This document shows, piece by piece, positions 35,007-44,205 of a DNA stretch of 64,000 nucleotides. Every line of letters starts with the position of its first letter. Position 1 is the first letter of the stretch. The stretch comes from Pedobacter kyonggii. Its GTDB lineage: Bacteria > Bacteroidota > Bacteroidia > Sphingobacteriales > Sphingobacteriaceae. The translations under genes and the position numbers were made by a program. The notes beneath the pieces are model-generated. The model ran no database searches. It saw only the letters and a list, made by a program, of their open reading frames with translations, and was not told where the DNA came from. Location of the stretch: the NCBI RefSeq assembly GCF_004310665.1, contig NZ_SIXF01000006.1, forward strand, positions 186,001-250,000. The letters run 5' to 3'.

Positions 35007-36767
35007 TTAACTTACCCGTTTCCCTTTCAGTAACATATTTAATGCATCGTTCAGCGTTCCTGCTTTTTGTACTTCGCCTTCGTTTACAAAATAAATTTCA
35101 TCAGCGTTTTCTATGGTGTTTAAACGGTGCGCAATAATAACAAGCGTGGTTTCTTTCGAAAGTTTATTTAAAATGCTGCCCAAAAGCTGTTCGGTTATGG
35201 TATCAATGTTGGCTGTAGCTTCATCAAGGATTAACAGTTCAGGATTTCTTAGCACTGCACGCATAAAGGCAATCAACTGTTTCTGACCCAAACTGATACT
35301 GTCTGATCCCGAAGTAATCGGTGTATTCAACCCTTCGTCAAATATGGCTAAAAGTGCGTTTAGATTGGCTTCTTCAATTATTTTCTCCAACTGCGCATCA
35401 CTTACATCCTTATATTGACTATTACCATACAAAATATTCTCTTTTACAGTTCCTGTAAATAAAAATGGTTCCTGTAAAATAAACCCGATTTTTTGTGTTC
35501 TTTCCTCGGCAGAAAATGAACGGATATCTTTACCATTTAATAAAACTGTTCCTTTAGTGGCATCGTACAAACGCGAAATTAAAGAAGCAGTAGTGGTTTT
35601 CCCCCCTCCGGTTGGTCCAATTAAGGCATAAGTTTTTCCTTTTTCGAACCTCAGGTTAATGTTATGGAGGATTTCTTTACTGTCATCATAAGAGAAATGC
35701 ACATTTTTAAACTCCAGTAAAGCATCAGAAGTGATATTTCCGCCAACTTTAATCTGTTTTAGGTCACTCTCCAACGATAAGATCTGTGAGATCCTGTCCC
35801 AACTGGCCATCGCCACCTGAAAACTTGTCCAAAGGGCAGCCAATTGCCTTAGCGGATTATAAAAATTGGTGGTATAAGCAATATAACTCACCAATAAACC
35901 CAATGTAAAGTTGCCGGTAGAAATCAGGTAAATACCAAATAATAAGGTGATCAGCTGTGCTATACTCGATAACAAACCATAAACTGGCACAAAAATATTA
36001 TTGGCCAAACCCGCACCTATAGCTGTTTTATAATTTTCGGTATTGGCTTCATTAAAACGTTTCCTAAAATAATCCCTGCGGTTAAATGCAATAATCACTT
36101 TAAAGTTGTTCAGGCTTTCCTGTATTTCGGCACTCATTCCGCCAACACTTTTTAAGTTTTTGGCATTTTTTCCTTTTACCCAGGGTGATAAAGCTATTGT
36201 AAAAAGAACGATCACCACCGCAGGCGAAAGGGTTGCGGCGCCTAGCTCTAAATTAATCGAAAGCAAGAAAACACCGGCACCGATCATGGTGACAATACTG
36301 CCTATAAACTGCATTAACGACTGCGAGAAAAACTGGTTCAGCTTATCGGTATCGTTATTTACCCTCGAAATCAGATCGCCAGCTTTGTTCTGATTAAAAA
36401 ATGAAACCGGTAACTCCTGCAGTTTATTAAAAATGGCATTACGCAAAGTGTATAACATTCGCTGGCCTACTCCGCCCATCAACCTGGTTTGGGTGTAACC
36501 GGTAACCATGGCAATCATGTACATCACCAACAGTATACCACCAAAAAGAAGCACACCATGAAATTGTTTGGTGCGGATATAAGCATCAACCGTGTGGCCT
36601 ACCAATAATGGCCCCAAAAGTAACAGACCTGAGTTAACCAAAATGGTAATCAGCGCCAGCCAAAGGTTCTTACGTTCAGCCGAGATCAGTTTTAGCAGGC
36701 TTTTCAGCGCCTTAAAAGTAGATTGCTTTTCCTGCCTGGTGTTAAGCTGGTTAAGATTGTAGTTCAT
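35007..36767 (-). CDS. ABC exporter half-transporter, subunit with degenerate signature
   Basis: A 586-residue membrane ATPase. The chosen start is the ATG at 36765-36767, which overlaps the upstream gene by 17 bases; an in-frame ATG 13 codons earlier would overlap by 56. Six helices cover about residues 30-320. The ATPase has Walker A GPTGGGKT at 384-391, signature ISLGQ at 491-495 in place of LSGGQ, Walker B with the catalytic Glu (LLILDE, 511-516) and the switch His547. Together with the next subunit this forms a heterodimer. Exported substrate unknown. Confidence 0.9.
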   Translation of the reverse strand: MNYNLNQLNTRQEKQSTFKALKSLLKLISAERKNLWLALITILVNSGLLLLGPLLVGHTVDAYIRTKQFHGVLLFGGILLVMYMIAMVTGYTQTRLMGGVGQRMLYTLRNAIFNKLQELPVSFFNQNKAGDLISRVNNDTDKLNQFFSQSLMQFIGSIVTMIGAGVFLLSINLELGAATLSPAVVIVLFTIALSPWVKGKNAKNLKSVGGMSAEIQESLNNFKVIIAFNRRDYFRKRFNEANTENYKTAIGAGLANNIFVPVYGLLSSIAQLITLLFGIYLISTGNFTLGLLVSYIAYTTNFYNPLRQLAALWTSFQVAMASWDRISQILSLESDLKQIKVGGNITSDALLEFKNVHFSYDDSKEILHNINLRFEKGKTYALIGPTGGGKTTTASLISRLYDATKGTVLLNGKDIRSFSAEERTQKIGFILQEPFLFTGTVKENILYGNSQYKDVSDAQLEKIIEEANLNALLAIFDEGLNTPITSGSDSISLGQKQLIAFMRAVLRNPELLILDEATANIDTITEQLLGSILNKLSKETTLVIIAHRLNTIENADEIYFVNEGEVQKAGTLNDALNMLLKGKRVS

Positions 36768-38487
36768 AATTACTGGTGCTCTGTTGTGAATTGTAAATCT
36801 GAACATATTCGGGACTGCTTTTCAGCAATTCCTGATGGGTTCCTTCAGCAATGATTTCGCCCTGCATCAGCAAGATCACTTTATCGTAATGCTCAACAGA
36901 AGCTATTTTTTGTGTAATGGAAAGTAAAGTTAAACCAGGATAATTTTGTTGGATGTTCTCTAAAATCCTTTTCTCCGTATTGGTATCAACACGCGCTGTA
37001 AAATCATCAAGCAATAAGATCTTCGGATTCACCGCTAATGCCCTGGCCAGCATAATTCGTTGTTTTTGTCCACCCGAAAGGCTGTTTCCACGTTCCGAAA
37101 CAATAGTATTTAATTGATCAGGTAAGGCATCTACAAAATCTTTCAGTTCAGCAGTAGCTATGGCTTTCGCTAAAGATTCATCCGTAACGGTATCGCTAAA
37201 GGCAATATTTTCCCTGATGCTCATGTTGAACATAATGCTGTCCTGGAACACAAAGCCAACCTGCTGGTGAAAATCCTCCTGGTTGTACTTTTTAATTTCT
37301 TGGTTATCGAACAGCACCGCACCAGAATCTGCTTCAATAAGGCCTGTTAAAATATAAAGTAATTGTGTTTTACCTGCAGCCGTAGGACCGATAATAGCAG
37401 TTCTAGAGCCTGCTTTGGCAGAAAATGAAACCGATTTTAAAACTGGTTTTTGTCCGAAATTTAAATTAAGGTCTTTCGCTTCCACTTCCCCTCGCAATTG
37501 TGTGCTTAATGTACCTGGATGTTTGATCTCAGCAGCATTCAACACACTTTCTATCCTTTGGTAAGATGCTGTAGCCTGTGCAATTACATTGCTCATAAAA
37601 CCGATTACCAAAATGGGAAATATAATGAGCGTAAGGTAACTGCTAAAAGCGGTAAATTCTCCCAGAGTCATCGAATTGGTAATTACAAAGTGGCCACCCA
37701 ATACCAGAATGCACAAACCAGATAAATTGGCTGTAAAAACGATAACCGGAATCAGCGCCGCAAACATGCGGAGAATGGAAATTCCTAAATCTCTCGCTTT
37801 GGCATTCGCATCTATAAATTTATTGTATTCTAAAGCTTGCGAATTAATTACCCGGATTAAAGCCGAACCTAAAATACTTTCGCTGATTACTTTGTTCAGC
37901 CAATCGATCACTTCCCTACTCTTTTTGAAAAGCACTTTTACCTTGCTTAGTACATAGAAAAATGCTCCACCGATTATTGGCACAATAGCAATTACGCAAA
38001 GTGCCAGTTTCCAGTTAATCATCAGGAGCAGAATACTTGCCCCAACAATTAAAAATATAGACGAGCAGATAGAAACGATTGCCTGCGAAACAAACATTTT
38101 AATCGAATCGGCATCAGCTGTAAGATTGGTCAGCAGTTTTGAAGGATTAGCCTGAATAACATAAGCATGGCTCTGTCGCGAAATCTGATCAGATAATCTT
38201 GTTCTTAAATCTCTTGCTACACGTTCAGAGGCATAGGTTTGTACAATACTCTGCAGATAAGTAAAGATAAAAACCAGTACAATAGCCAGTGAAAACTGAA
38301 GAAGAATGGATTGAAGATTGAAAGTTTTGTTGGTATAAGAGTCGATACCGTTTGCAATAATCTTCGGTAAGAGTAAGTTGATACCGTTACTGAGCAACGC
38401 AAACAGGATCAGCATAAAAATTAAGCCTCTGTAATTTCCAAGTAAACTGAAAATACTCGGCTTTTTGGCTTCTTTGGTTTTTTCCAT
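36751..38487 (-). CDS. ABC exporter half-transporter, subunit with degenerate catalytic site
   Basis: A 578-residue membrane ATPase. Six helices cover about residues 20-315. Its ATPase has Walker A GPTAAGKT at 367-374 and a normal signature LSGGQ at 470-474, but the Walker B acid is Asp495 (LLLDD) instead of Glu, and the switch His is replaced by Gln526 (SITQKIAS). These are the marks of the degenerate site in heterodimeric exporters such as TM287/288. It overlaps the partner gene by 17 bases, so the two are translationally coupled. Substrate unknown. Confidence 0.9.
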   Translation of the reverse strand: MEKTKEAKKPSIFSLLGNYRGLIFMLILFALLSNGINLLLPKIIANGIDSYTNKTFNLQSILLQFSLAIVLVFIFTYLQSIVQTYASERVARDLRTRLSDQISRQSHAYVIQANPSKLLTNLTADADSIKMFVSQAIVSICSSIFLIVGASILLLMINWKLALCVIAIVPIIGGAFFYVLSKVKVLFKKSREVIDWLNKVISESILGSALIRVINSQALEYNKFIDANAKARDLGISILRMFAALIPVIVFTANLSGLCILVLGGHFVITNSMTLGEFTAFSSYLTLIIFPILVIGFMSNVIAQATASYQRIESVLNAAEIKHPGTLSTQLRGEVEAKDLNLNFGQKPVLKSVSFSAKAGSRTAIIGPTAAGKTQLLYILTGLIEADSGAVLFDNQEIKKYNQEDFHQQVGFVFQDSIMFNMSIRENIAFSDTVTDESLAKAIATAELKDFVDALPDQLNTIVSERGNSLSGGQKQRIMLARALAVNPKILLLDDFTARVDTNTEKRILENIQQNYPGLTLLSITQKIASVEHYDKVILLMQGEIIAEGTHQELLKSSPEYVQIYNSQQSTSNYELQS

Positions 38488-38551
38488 ATCAATGAAGATA
38501 CCTTAAATTGTAGGCTCCAAATTTAGCCCAAAGAAATGATTAAATGACTAA

Positions 38552-38655
38552 ATTATTGAATGAGAGCGTGTAATTTATTCGTAGGCATTTCCTATTTATT
38601 AAATTCAATCATTCTCTCATTCAACAGTTAACCGATTTAACAGTTTAAACAATTA
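38552..38655. repeat. Inverted repeat upstream of the ABC exporter genes
   Basis: ATTGAATGAGAG and CTCTCATTCAA arms close a hairpin at 38555-38624. It is followed by GTTAACCGATTTAACAGTTTAAACAATTAACC (split here: GTTAACCGATTT then AACAGTTTAAAC), related to the words at 1060-1104 and 42825-42860. Confidence 0.5.
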
Positions 38656-38660
38656 ACCCC

Positions 38661-39263
38661 TTACTTACTTTCCTTCAAAACCATATCAATGGTAATGGCA
38701 GTGGCTACAATTGCAACTTTCTGATTGCTTTCGGCATAACTTGGATCGATAGAAACATTGTATTTATCGGCCGTGGTGAAAACTTCTTTCAAAGCACCAG
38801 CCCACTTTTTGTTTATTTTGCCCATTTCAGCACCTGCATTATTGGTGATGCTAAAGTTCCATGCTTTCCAATCGCCAGATATTTTTGCGATCTCTTCTCC
38901 AGACGTTGGACTCGAAATGGTAAAAGTAGGCTTGAAGAATTTAAATTTTTGTTTAATAATGCCCACTTCAACACCAAGCGGATCGGTAACAATAATTTTC
39001 GACATCCAGAATGTCCACCCTCTTGTAATGGTGGCCTGCAACTGGTCGTTGGTATCTGTAATTTCTAATTTAAAAGGCATCATTCGCTTATCAACCAATA
39101 AGGTTAAAGCCTTTTGCCAGCCAGAAATACGCTGTTTAATAATCCCGATCTGAGCGCCCTGATCGTTGTACACTTTGTACTCGTTCGCAAACTTTAAAAA
39201 GTTTACTTTCTCATCAATAAAATACTCGTCGCTTAAAAAAAATGGAGGAATCTGCTTGTTCAT
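38661..39263 (-). CDS. LURP-one/phospholipid-scramblase-like protein
   Basis: A 200-residue cytosolic protein made of beta strands repeated as xxxGxEVGxIxQK / GAEMGKINKKW pairs, typical of scramblase-like and LURP-one-related 12-stranded barrels. The signs are clear here: FANEYKVYNDQGAQIGIIKQ, MSKIIVTDPLGVEVGIIKQ and WNFSITNNAGAEMGKI each start with an aromatic strand and end in a Gly-x-[IV] turn. A C-terminal hydrophobic helix (about 185-197) may touch the membrane. Its fold is related to the tandem pair at 1220-2239, but the sequence is distinct. Function unknown. Confidence 0.7.
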   Translation of the reverse strand: MNKQIPPFFLSDEYFIDEKVNFLKFANEYKVYNDQGAQIGIIKQRISGWQKALTLLVDKRMMPFKLEITDTNDQLQATITRGWTFWMSKIIVTDPLGVEVGIIKQKFKFFKPTFTISSPTSGEEIAKISGDWKAWNFSITNNAGAEMGKINKKWAGALKEVFTTADKYNVSIDPSYAESNQKVAIVATAITIDMVLKESK

Positions 39264-39340
39264 ATTGTAGATTTAATATTAGATAAGTTGCTAAAATATA
39301 TATTTTTTTTCATTGCAGGTTCAAGTAGCGGTGAGAGATC

Positions 39341-39436
39341 GTCATTGCGAGGAGGCTTTTTCAGCCGACGAAGCAATTTTTATCACAAGGATCACTAGCA
39401 TGAAAGATTGCTTCGTCGTTCCTCCTCGCAATGACG
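39341..39436. repeat. REP-like palindrome, family R (copy 2)
   Basis: Arms GTCATTGCGAGGAGG and CCTCCTCGCAATGAC close a hairpin of about 96 bases, with inner arms GACGAAGCAAT and ATTGCTTCGTC. It shares these words and the GGCTTTTTCAGCC insert with the copy at 2548-2640. Confidence 0.8.
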
Positions 39437-39505
39437 AACTTTCTTTTGGAATCTATCGATGGTAACCTGGTGAAGAACAAATATTAGGCTAGTCTTTTTA
39501 CCACA

Positions 39506-39545
39506 GATGCACACAGATCTTAATATCTGTGTGCATCCTTTTTTA
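39506..39545 (+). repeat. GATGCACACAGAT hairpin
   Basis: A perfect 13-bp stem (39506-39518 and 39525-39537) with a T-rich tail, nested in ACCACAGAT...ATCTGTGGT outer arms. It has the shape of a terminator but follows no plus-strand gene, so it is classed as a repeat. The ACCACAGATxxxCACAGAT words recur at 44281-44345. Confidence 0.5.
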
Positions 39546-39648
39546 TCTGTGGTTAAGATTACTCCAACAGATTTAAAACCAATTTGCAACGAAACATTGC
39601 TACCTTTGCAGCAAAAGCCATTGAAGAAAATGGTTAAACCCAAAACAC

Positions 39649-40494
39649 ATGATTGAAATAGGAAAATACAACGAGTTACGGATTTTAAGCAAAACAGAAG
39701 CTGGATTAAACTTAACCGATGGCGATAAACTGGTCATCCTGCCCTACCAATACGTTCCGAATGGCGTAGAAATTGGCGATAACATTACCGTTTTTGTTTT
39801 TGTACAAAAAGATGGCCGCTTAACCGGGACTACACAGAAAGCTTATGCGGAAGTGGGGGATTTTGCTTTTTTGAAAGTGGTTTCTGATGGTGATGATGGC
39901 GTGTTTATGGATCTTGGTATCGATAAAGATGTGTACGTACCAGACCGCGAGCAAAAAAGGCCGATGCAAAAAGGCTATAAATATGTGGTTTACCTGTATT
40001 TAGACGAAAGTAACGATCGCTTGTTGGCTTCTTCTAAACTGTATGATTTTGTTGAAGAAGATGGTTTCGATTTTGAAGAGGGCGACGAAGTAAGCTTATT
40101 GATTACCGAAGAAACCGATCTTGGTTTTAACGCCATTATTAACAATACTTATATTGGTTTGCTTTATAATAACGAAGTTTTTGACAATATCCAACCGGGC
40201 GAAATGCGCAAAGGCTGGATCAAGAAAATCCGAGTGGAAGGTAAGATCGATTTAACCCTACAGCCAAGTGGTTACGGCCATATTCTCGATTCGAAAGAGA
40301 TGATGCTAAGAGAGCTTAAAAAGAGTGGTGGTGTAATTGAGCTGGGCGATAAAAGTTCTCCTGAAGATATTTATCACCGTTTCCAGATCAGTAAAAGTGC
40401 CTTCAAAAAAACCATTGGTTCATTGTACAAAGAGCGCTTAATTGTACTTTCTGACGATTCGATTAGATTGATTACAGACGACGAAGCAGAATAA
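39649..40494 (+). CDS. CvfB-family S1 RNA-binding protein
   Basis: A 281-residue cytosolic protein with S1-like modules followed by a winged-helix end. Strand patterns of three S1-like units are visible: residues about 1-65 (YNELRILSKTEAGLNLTDGDKLVILP), 66-140 (FAFLKVVSDGDDGVFMDLGIDKDVYVP) and 145-215 (DLGFNAIINNTYIGLLYNNEVF). The end (IYHRFQISKSAFKKTIGSLYKERLI) is the winged helix. CvfB homologues bind RNA and affect virulence and growth in Gram-positive bacteria; the role here is unknown but the family is widespread in Bacteroidota. Confidence 0.9.
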   Translation: MIEIGKYNELRILSKTEAGLNLTDGDKLVILPYQYVPNGVEIGDNITVFVFVQKDGRLTGTTQKAYAEVGDFAFLKVVSDGDDGVFMDLGIDKDVYVPDREQKRPMQKGYKYVVYLYLDESNDRLLASSKLYDFVEEDGFDFEEGDEVSLLITEETDLGFNAIINNTYIGLLYNNEVFDNIQPGEMRKGWIKKIRVEGKIDLTLQPSGYGHILDSKEMMLRELKKSGGVIELGDKSSPEDIYHRFQISKSAFKKTIGSLYKERLIVLSDDSIRLITDDEAE

Positions 40495-40517
40495 TTTATT
40501 TCATAAAAATCATTAAG

Positions 40518-40598
40518 ATTGGTCGTCATTCCCAACTTGATTGGGAATCTTAAAGCGCTTGCATTACGATTCCCGCCTGCACGGGAAAGACGACCAAT
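40518..40598. repeat. Hairpin element with ATTGGTCGTC arms
   Basis: Arms ATTGGTCGTC (40518-40527) and GACGACCAAT (40589-40598) are perfectly complementary. Inside lie the small hairpins TTCCCAACTTGATTGGGAA and TTCCCGCCTGCACGGGAA. It lies between convergent genes. Confidence 0.7.
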
Positions 40599-40629
40599 CA
40601 TGAATTAACCAGTAAAACTTACTATAAGT

Positions 40630-41301
40630 CTAATTCAAATTAAACTTCTCGCTCTGAATTTTCACTGCATTCGAGGCAGAAACAATGGCCACGATCATAA
40701 TTCCGATCACAATAGCTAAAATAACCTGCAAAGTAGAGTATACCTTCGTTCCCGAAACGAAGATCTTTGAACCTTTAATCAGATCATTACCCACTTTAGA
40801 TTGTATTTTAATCAAGGCCGAAAGCTTAGTCAGTGTTTCATCAACAGCATTTTTTCCCATCGACTCATAAATTATTCTTCCTTCAGTACCAGCTATGTTC
40901 ATTATTTTCGCCTCCAATCCCTGTTGAACAGTTAATGCTTTTTTAAGATCGTTTAAAAAACTTTTCTCCTGCTTTACCAATAAAGTAAGTTCATATTTGT
41001 TGATTATCGAATCTATTTTACGGTTGTATTTATTCATTTTTACTATACTGGTTGAAGGCTGAACGTTACCATCCCCGAATAATATTTCCTGAAGAATCTT
41101 ATTTTTATAAAACAGGTTTTCGGCAATAAAGTATAAATCTGTCGCCGGAACAAGCCTATCATTGTACATCGAAATAAAAGATTCATTAATCTTCTCTACA
41201 CTTTTGTCTTCCAAAAAACGGATCAACAAAGTGCAGCACATGATGCAGAAAAGCAGAAAAGCTATTTTTAGCTTGTTTTTAAGACTAAAGGCAAATTTCA
41301 T
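40630..41301 (-). CDS. Four-helix-bundle sensor (4HB_MCP type) without output domain
   Basis: A 223-residue protein from ATG 41299-41301. Two transmembrane helices (residues about 10-28 and 190-214) frame a long helical periplasmic region of about 160 residues (NESFISMYNDRLVPATDLYF...) that resembles the four-helix-bundle ligand sensor of chemoreceptors. After the second helix only about 10 residues remain, so there is no HAMP, signalling or kinase domain. It may sense together with a partner protein, or it may be a truncated gene. GTG starts further upstream are in frame but unlikely. Confidence 0.7.
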   Translation of the reverse strand: MKFAFSLKNKLKIAFLLFCIMCCTLLIRFLEDKSVEKINESFISMYNDRLVPATDLYFIAENLFYKNKILQEILFGDGNVQPSTSIVKMNKYNRKIDSIINKYELTLLVKQEKSFLNDLKKALTVQQGLEAKIMNIAGTEGRIIYESMGKNAVDETLTKLSALIKIQSKVGNDLIKGSKIFVSGTKVYSTLQVILAIVIGIMIVAIVSASNAVKIQSEKFNLN

Positions 41302-41381
41302 ATATAATTTGGTTAGTATGTTCACCACAAGGGCACAAAGAAAATCAATCTGTGCAATCCTTAAATCTGTGTAATCACTTT

Positions 41382-42815
41382 CTAAAAGTAGTCCTCCTGT
41401 GCCGTCTTCGCGAAAAGCTGAGGCGCAAAATTGACTAAATATAGTTCTTTTTTTGCTCTCGTTACAGCAGTGTATAACCAGCGGAGAAAATCAAGATCGA
41501 TCATTTCTTCTGTGAGGTAGCCCTGATCAGCAAAAACAGCATCCCACTGTCCGCCCTGTGCTTTATGGCAGGTAACCGCATAAGCAAACTTAATCTGCAG
41601 GGCATTATAAAAAGGATCGGCCTTAATGGCCAACATCCGCTGTCGCTTATTGGCAATATGCTCATAATCTTCATTAAGTCCGTCAAAAAGTTTCTTATTT
41701 TGTTCGTAAGGAAGATTTGCACTTTCTAAATTCAAAGTATCCAGCATTACTTTGCAGCTGATCTGCCCCGCTGCCGGAAAATCCATAAACTCTAAAGTGG
41801 CATCGGCAAAACGGAATCCATAACGCTCTTCCTCTCCCCTTACACGGATCACCTTTGCCATATCGCCGTTGGCGATAAAAGCGGTATCTTCATTATCAGG
41901 CAGCCAGAAATAATTGTTCCGTACAACCATAATCTGATCGCCGCCAGTTAACTCTTCTTCGCGGTACAACAACCTGGCTCTAATCTGCTGGTTATACACA
42001 TTGGCCGATTTATTGGAACGGCAAACCACCAGGGTATTTTCCATACCGAATTTACGGTAAGCGTATTCCAGTCCTTCAACCAAACGCGCCCCGGGCATAT
42101 TGTAAATATCGGTATAACTTTTAGTCAGGAATTTAGGCATTGGATTTTCAGGATTTTTAGCAATCTGATTTCTCAACATTGTAGCATTGGCCAAAATACC
42201 CGATTTCTTTCCTTGCCTAACCACTTCCTTTAACTCAACAGATGACACGGTTAACGCAAATTTATCTTTGAGGTACTGTTCGTTCAGTGCGGGGCTATCT
42301 AAACTCCCCACAGGAGGTAACTGAGCGGTATCGCCCACAAAAAGCAAAAAGCAGTTTTTGGTATTGTACACAAACTCCAGCAGATCTCTTAATATTGAAG
42401 AGCCTGTTTCGTTAAATTCATCGGCAATCATCGAGGCCTCGTCGATAATAAACAATGTATTTTCCGAAAGGTTAGGTGCCAATTGAAACTGCATTTCGGG
42501 CGATGCCGCCGAGCGCTTGCGGTAAATCCGTTTATGTATGGTTAATGCTTTACGGTATGAATACTGGCTCATTACTTTCGCTGCCCTTCCCGTTGGCGCA
42601 AGCAGTTCACTACGCAAGTTAAATTGTTTCAAAACCTTCACCAAAGCCGCTACAGAGGTGGTTTTGCCTGTACCAGCGTAACCCTTAAGCACAAAACAGC
42701 GGTACTCGTCGTCCTGTTGCAAAAACACCGACATCCGTTCGCAAAAAAGCAATTGCTCCTTAGTTGGTGTATGTTCGTATGCTGAAGCTATAAGCTGGCT
42801 TTTATCGGGTATCAT
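41382..42815 (-). CDS. RecD-like superfamily 1B DNA helicase
   Basis: A 477-residue cytosolic helicase. Walker A GYAGTGKTTS at residues about 44-53, motif II FIIDEASM, motif III FVGDTAQLPPVG, and near the C-terminus the UvrD_C_2-type motif AVTCHKAQGGQWDAV and the VTRAKKELYLV motif VI. This is the RecD-like (exonuclease V alpha-like) group often annotated as an AAA ATPase in Bacteroidota. It lacks a RecBC context here, so it probably works on its own in DNA repair or replication restart. Confidence 0.9.
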   Translation of the reverse strand: MIPDKSQLIASAYEHTPTKEQLLFCERMSVFLQQDDEYRCFVLKGYAGTGKTTSVAALVKVLKQFNLRSELLAPTGRAAKVMSQYSYRKALTIHKRIYRKRSAASPEMQFQLAPNLSENTLFIIDEASMIADEFNETGSSILRDLLEFVYNTKNCFLLFVGDTAQLPPVGSLDSPALNEQYLKDKFALTVSSVELKEVVRQGKKSGILANATMLRNQIAKNPENPMPKFLTKSYTDIYNMPGARLVEGLEYAYRKFGMENTLVVCRSNKSANVYNQQIRARLLYREEELTGGDQIMVVRNNYFWLPDNEDTAFIANGDMAKVIRVRGEEERYGFRFADATLEFMDFPAAGQISCKVMLDTLNLESANLPYEQNKKLFDGLNEDYEHIANKRQRMLAIKADPFYNALQIKFAYAVTCHKAQGGQWDAVFADQGYLTEEMIDLDFLRWLYTAVTRAKKELYLVNFAPQLFAKTAQEDYF

Positions 42816-43065
42816 CTCTAATGGTTAATTGTTTTAAACGGTTAATCGGTTAACAGTTTGGTGTAGGTAAAAATAGTACCTGAGTTTTTAGCACAGCCCT
42901 ATTTAGCTAAACCGTATTGAAGCGGTATCTCCCGATCTAAATGAACATTTGTTTTTTCGCAAAGGTTTGATCGGGAATTTAGCGGAAAGACGGACTACAG
43001 TACCCGATTAGCAGTACAGCACCTTTCCAAACAAATGCAATCGCTATGCTTTCTGCTCCTTGCTA

Positions 43066-44205
43066 TTATAAAAGTAAGGTTTCGATGCGATGTGCCATTA
43101 CCATATTTTGTTTTTTGCTGTAACTGAAAATAGTAAAATGGCCATCTTGAGAGGCTACCAAACCAATAGATTGGGGCTGATCGTTAACAAACTGGGCTAC
43201 AGAAAAGTGCCTGGTCCCTCCGAGCTGTCCGGGATAAAGAATTTTATCTTCGCCACCAACAATGGGTTCCGAAAATGCAATCTGTTCTACTGTAGGTTTG
43301 CCTTTAGCACGACCGATTTTTGCGCCAAATGCAATCAGATCAAACTCTTCGTTAATGATCGTAGCGCCATCAACAGCTGTTAAACCCGCCAAATGCTCTA
43401 CTTCACGGCGAACAGCACCCTGCGAGAAAATTTCGCTCTGGTTGCCGCTCTGTTTCGCCAGATTGGATAGGCCACAAAATGGAGGTTCTACCAAATACTG
43501 TATCGGGTGGATGATAGATTCTTCCCATTTTGTATCGCCTTTCGGCACAATTAGTAAGGCTCCACCACGGCCATGGGCACGCATAGAAACCGAAAACTGG
43601 ATCAAAATATTAATGGGATCGTTCCAGCTGGCCAAAACAGTCAGATCTAACAAGGCCTGCAAAATAGGTGGACAATCTTTATTTGCACAACTGGTATCAT
43701 CAACAATACGGATCTGCTCCCCTTTAAGCACAGCAACATTGGTAAATTTTCCAATGCCGTAAATCCTTCGGTGTTTAATTACGATTAATCCAGGTTCAGA
43801 AACATCAACAACAAAACAGAAGTTCGGAATATTAAGGGTTGTACCCCAGATATAAAGTTCGCCATCTTCTTCCCAAACCCCTAAGTGAATTCCTGAACGT
43901 TCAATCCCAGGCGCTATTTTGGTTAAGGTATTGGCATTTAACGCTAGTTTTTTCGCAAAACGTAACGGTTTCGACGTTTGCTCTGGTGGTAAAAAAGCAA
44001 TCGAAATCCTCGGCGAATGCCCCTCTTCCTTACGTAAGCTGCTCCAAAAAGCAACATCTATTATCGCTTCAATTATTTTTCGATCCGGTTGAGTAGCCAA
44101 ATCTATCTCACCCTGTGCAATTGCATTTTTATGCAGTTTAACAAAATGTTGCTCAATAGTTGCTGCAATCGTGTTTGCCGCTTTGTAGGTAGGCTTGTAA
44201 CTCAT
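43066..44205 (-). CDS. DisA_N-like sensor domain protein (DACNV type)
   Basis: A 379-residue cytosolic protein. The C-terminal part (about 195-370) resembles the diadenylate cyclase (DisA_N) fold: GGALLIV strand, VDGATII with DGA at 279-281, FGAKI strand, then LGGTRHFSVAQF with GTRH at 330-333 and a final VASQDGHFTIFSY strand. In cyclases the second motif is GTRHRxA; here the third residue of the RHR triplet is Phe334, so catalysis is doubtful. This matches the sensor families named DACN(V/G/H/K) by comparative genomics. The N-terminal part is not recognised. It probably binds a nucleotide ligand. No effector gene is adjacent. Confidence 0.7.
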   Translation of the reverse strand: MSYKPTYKAANTIAATIEQHFVKLHKNAIAQGEIDLATQPDRKIIEAIIDVAFWSSLRKEEGHSPRISIAFLPPEQTSKPLRFAKKLALNANTLTKIAPGIERSGIHLGVWEEDGELYIWGTTLNIPNFCFVVDVSEPGLIVIKHRRIYGIGKFTNVAVLKGEQIRIVDDTSCANKDCPPILQALLDLTVLASWNDPINILIQFSVSMRAHGRGGALLIVPKGDTKWEESIIHPIQYLVEPPFCGLSNLAKQSGNQSEIFSQGAVRREVEHLAGLTAVDGATIINEEFDLIAFGAKIGRAKGKPTVEQIAFSEPIVGGEDKILYPGQLGGTRHFSVAQFVNDQPQSIGLVASQDGHFTIFSYSKKQNMVMAHRIETLLL

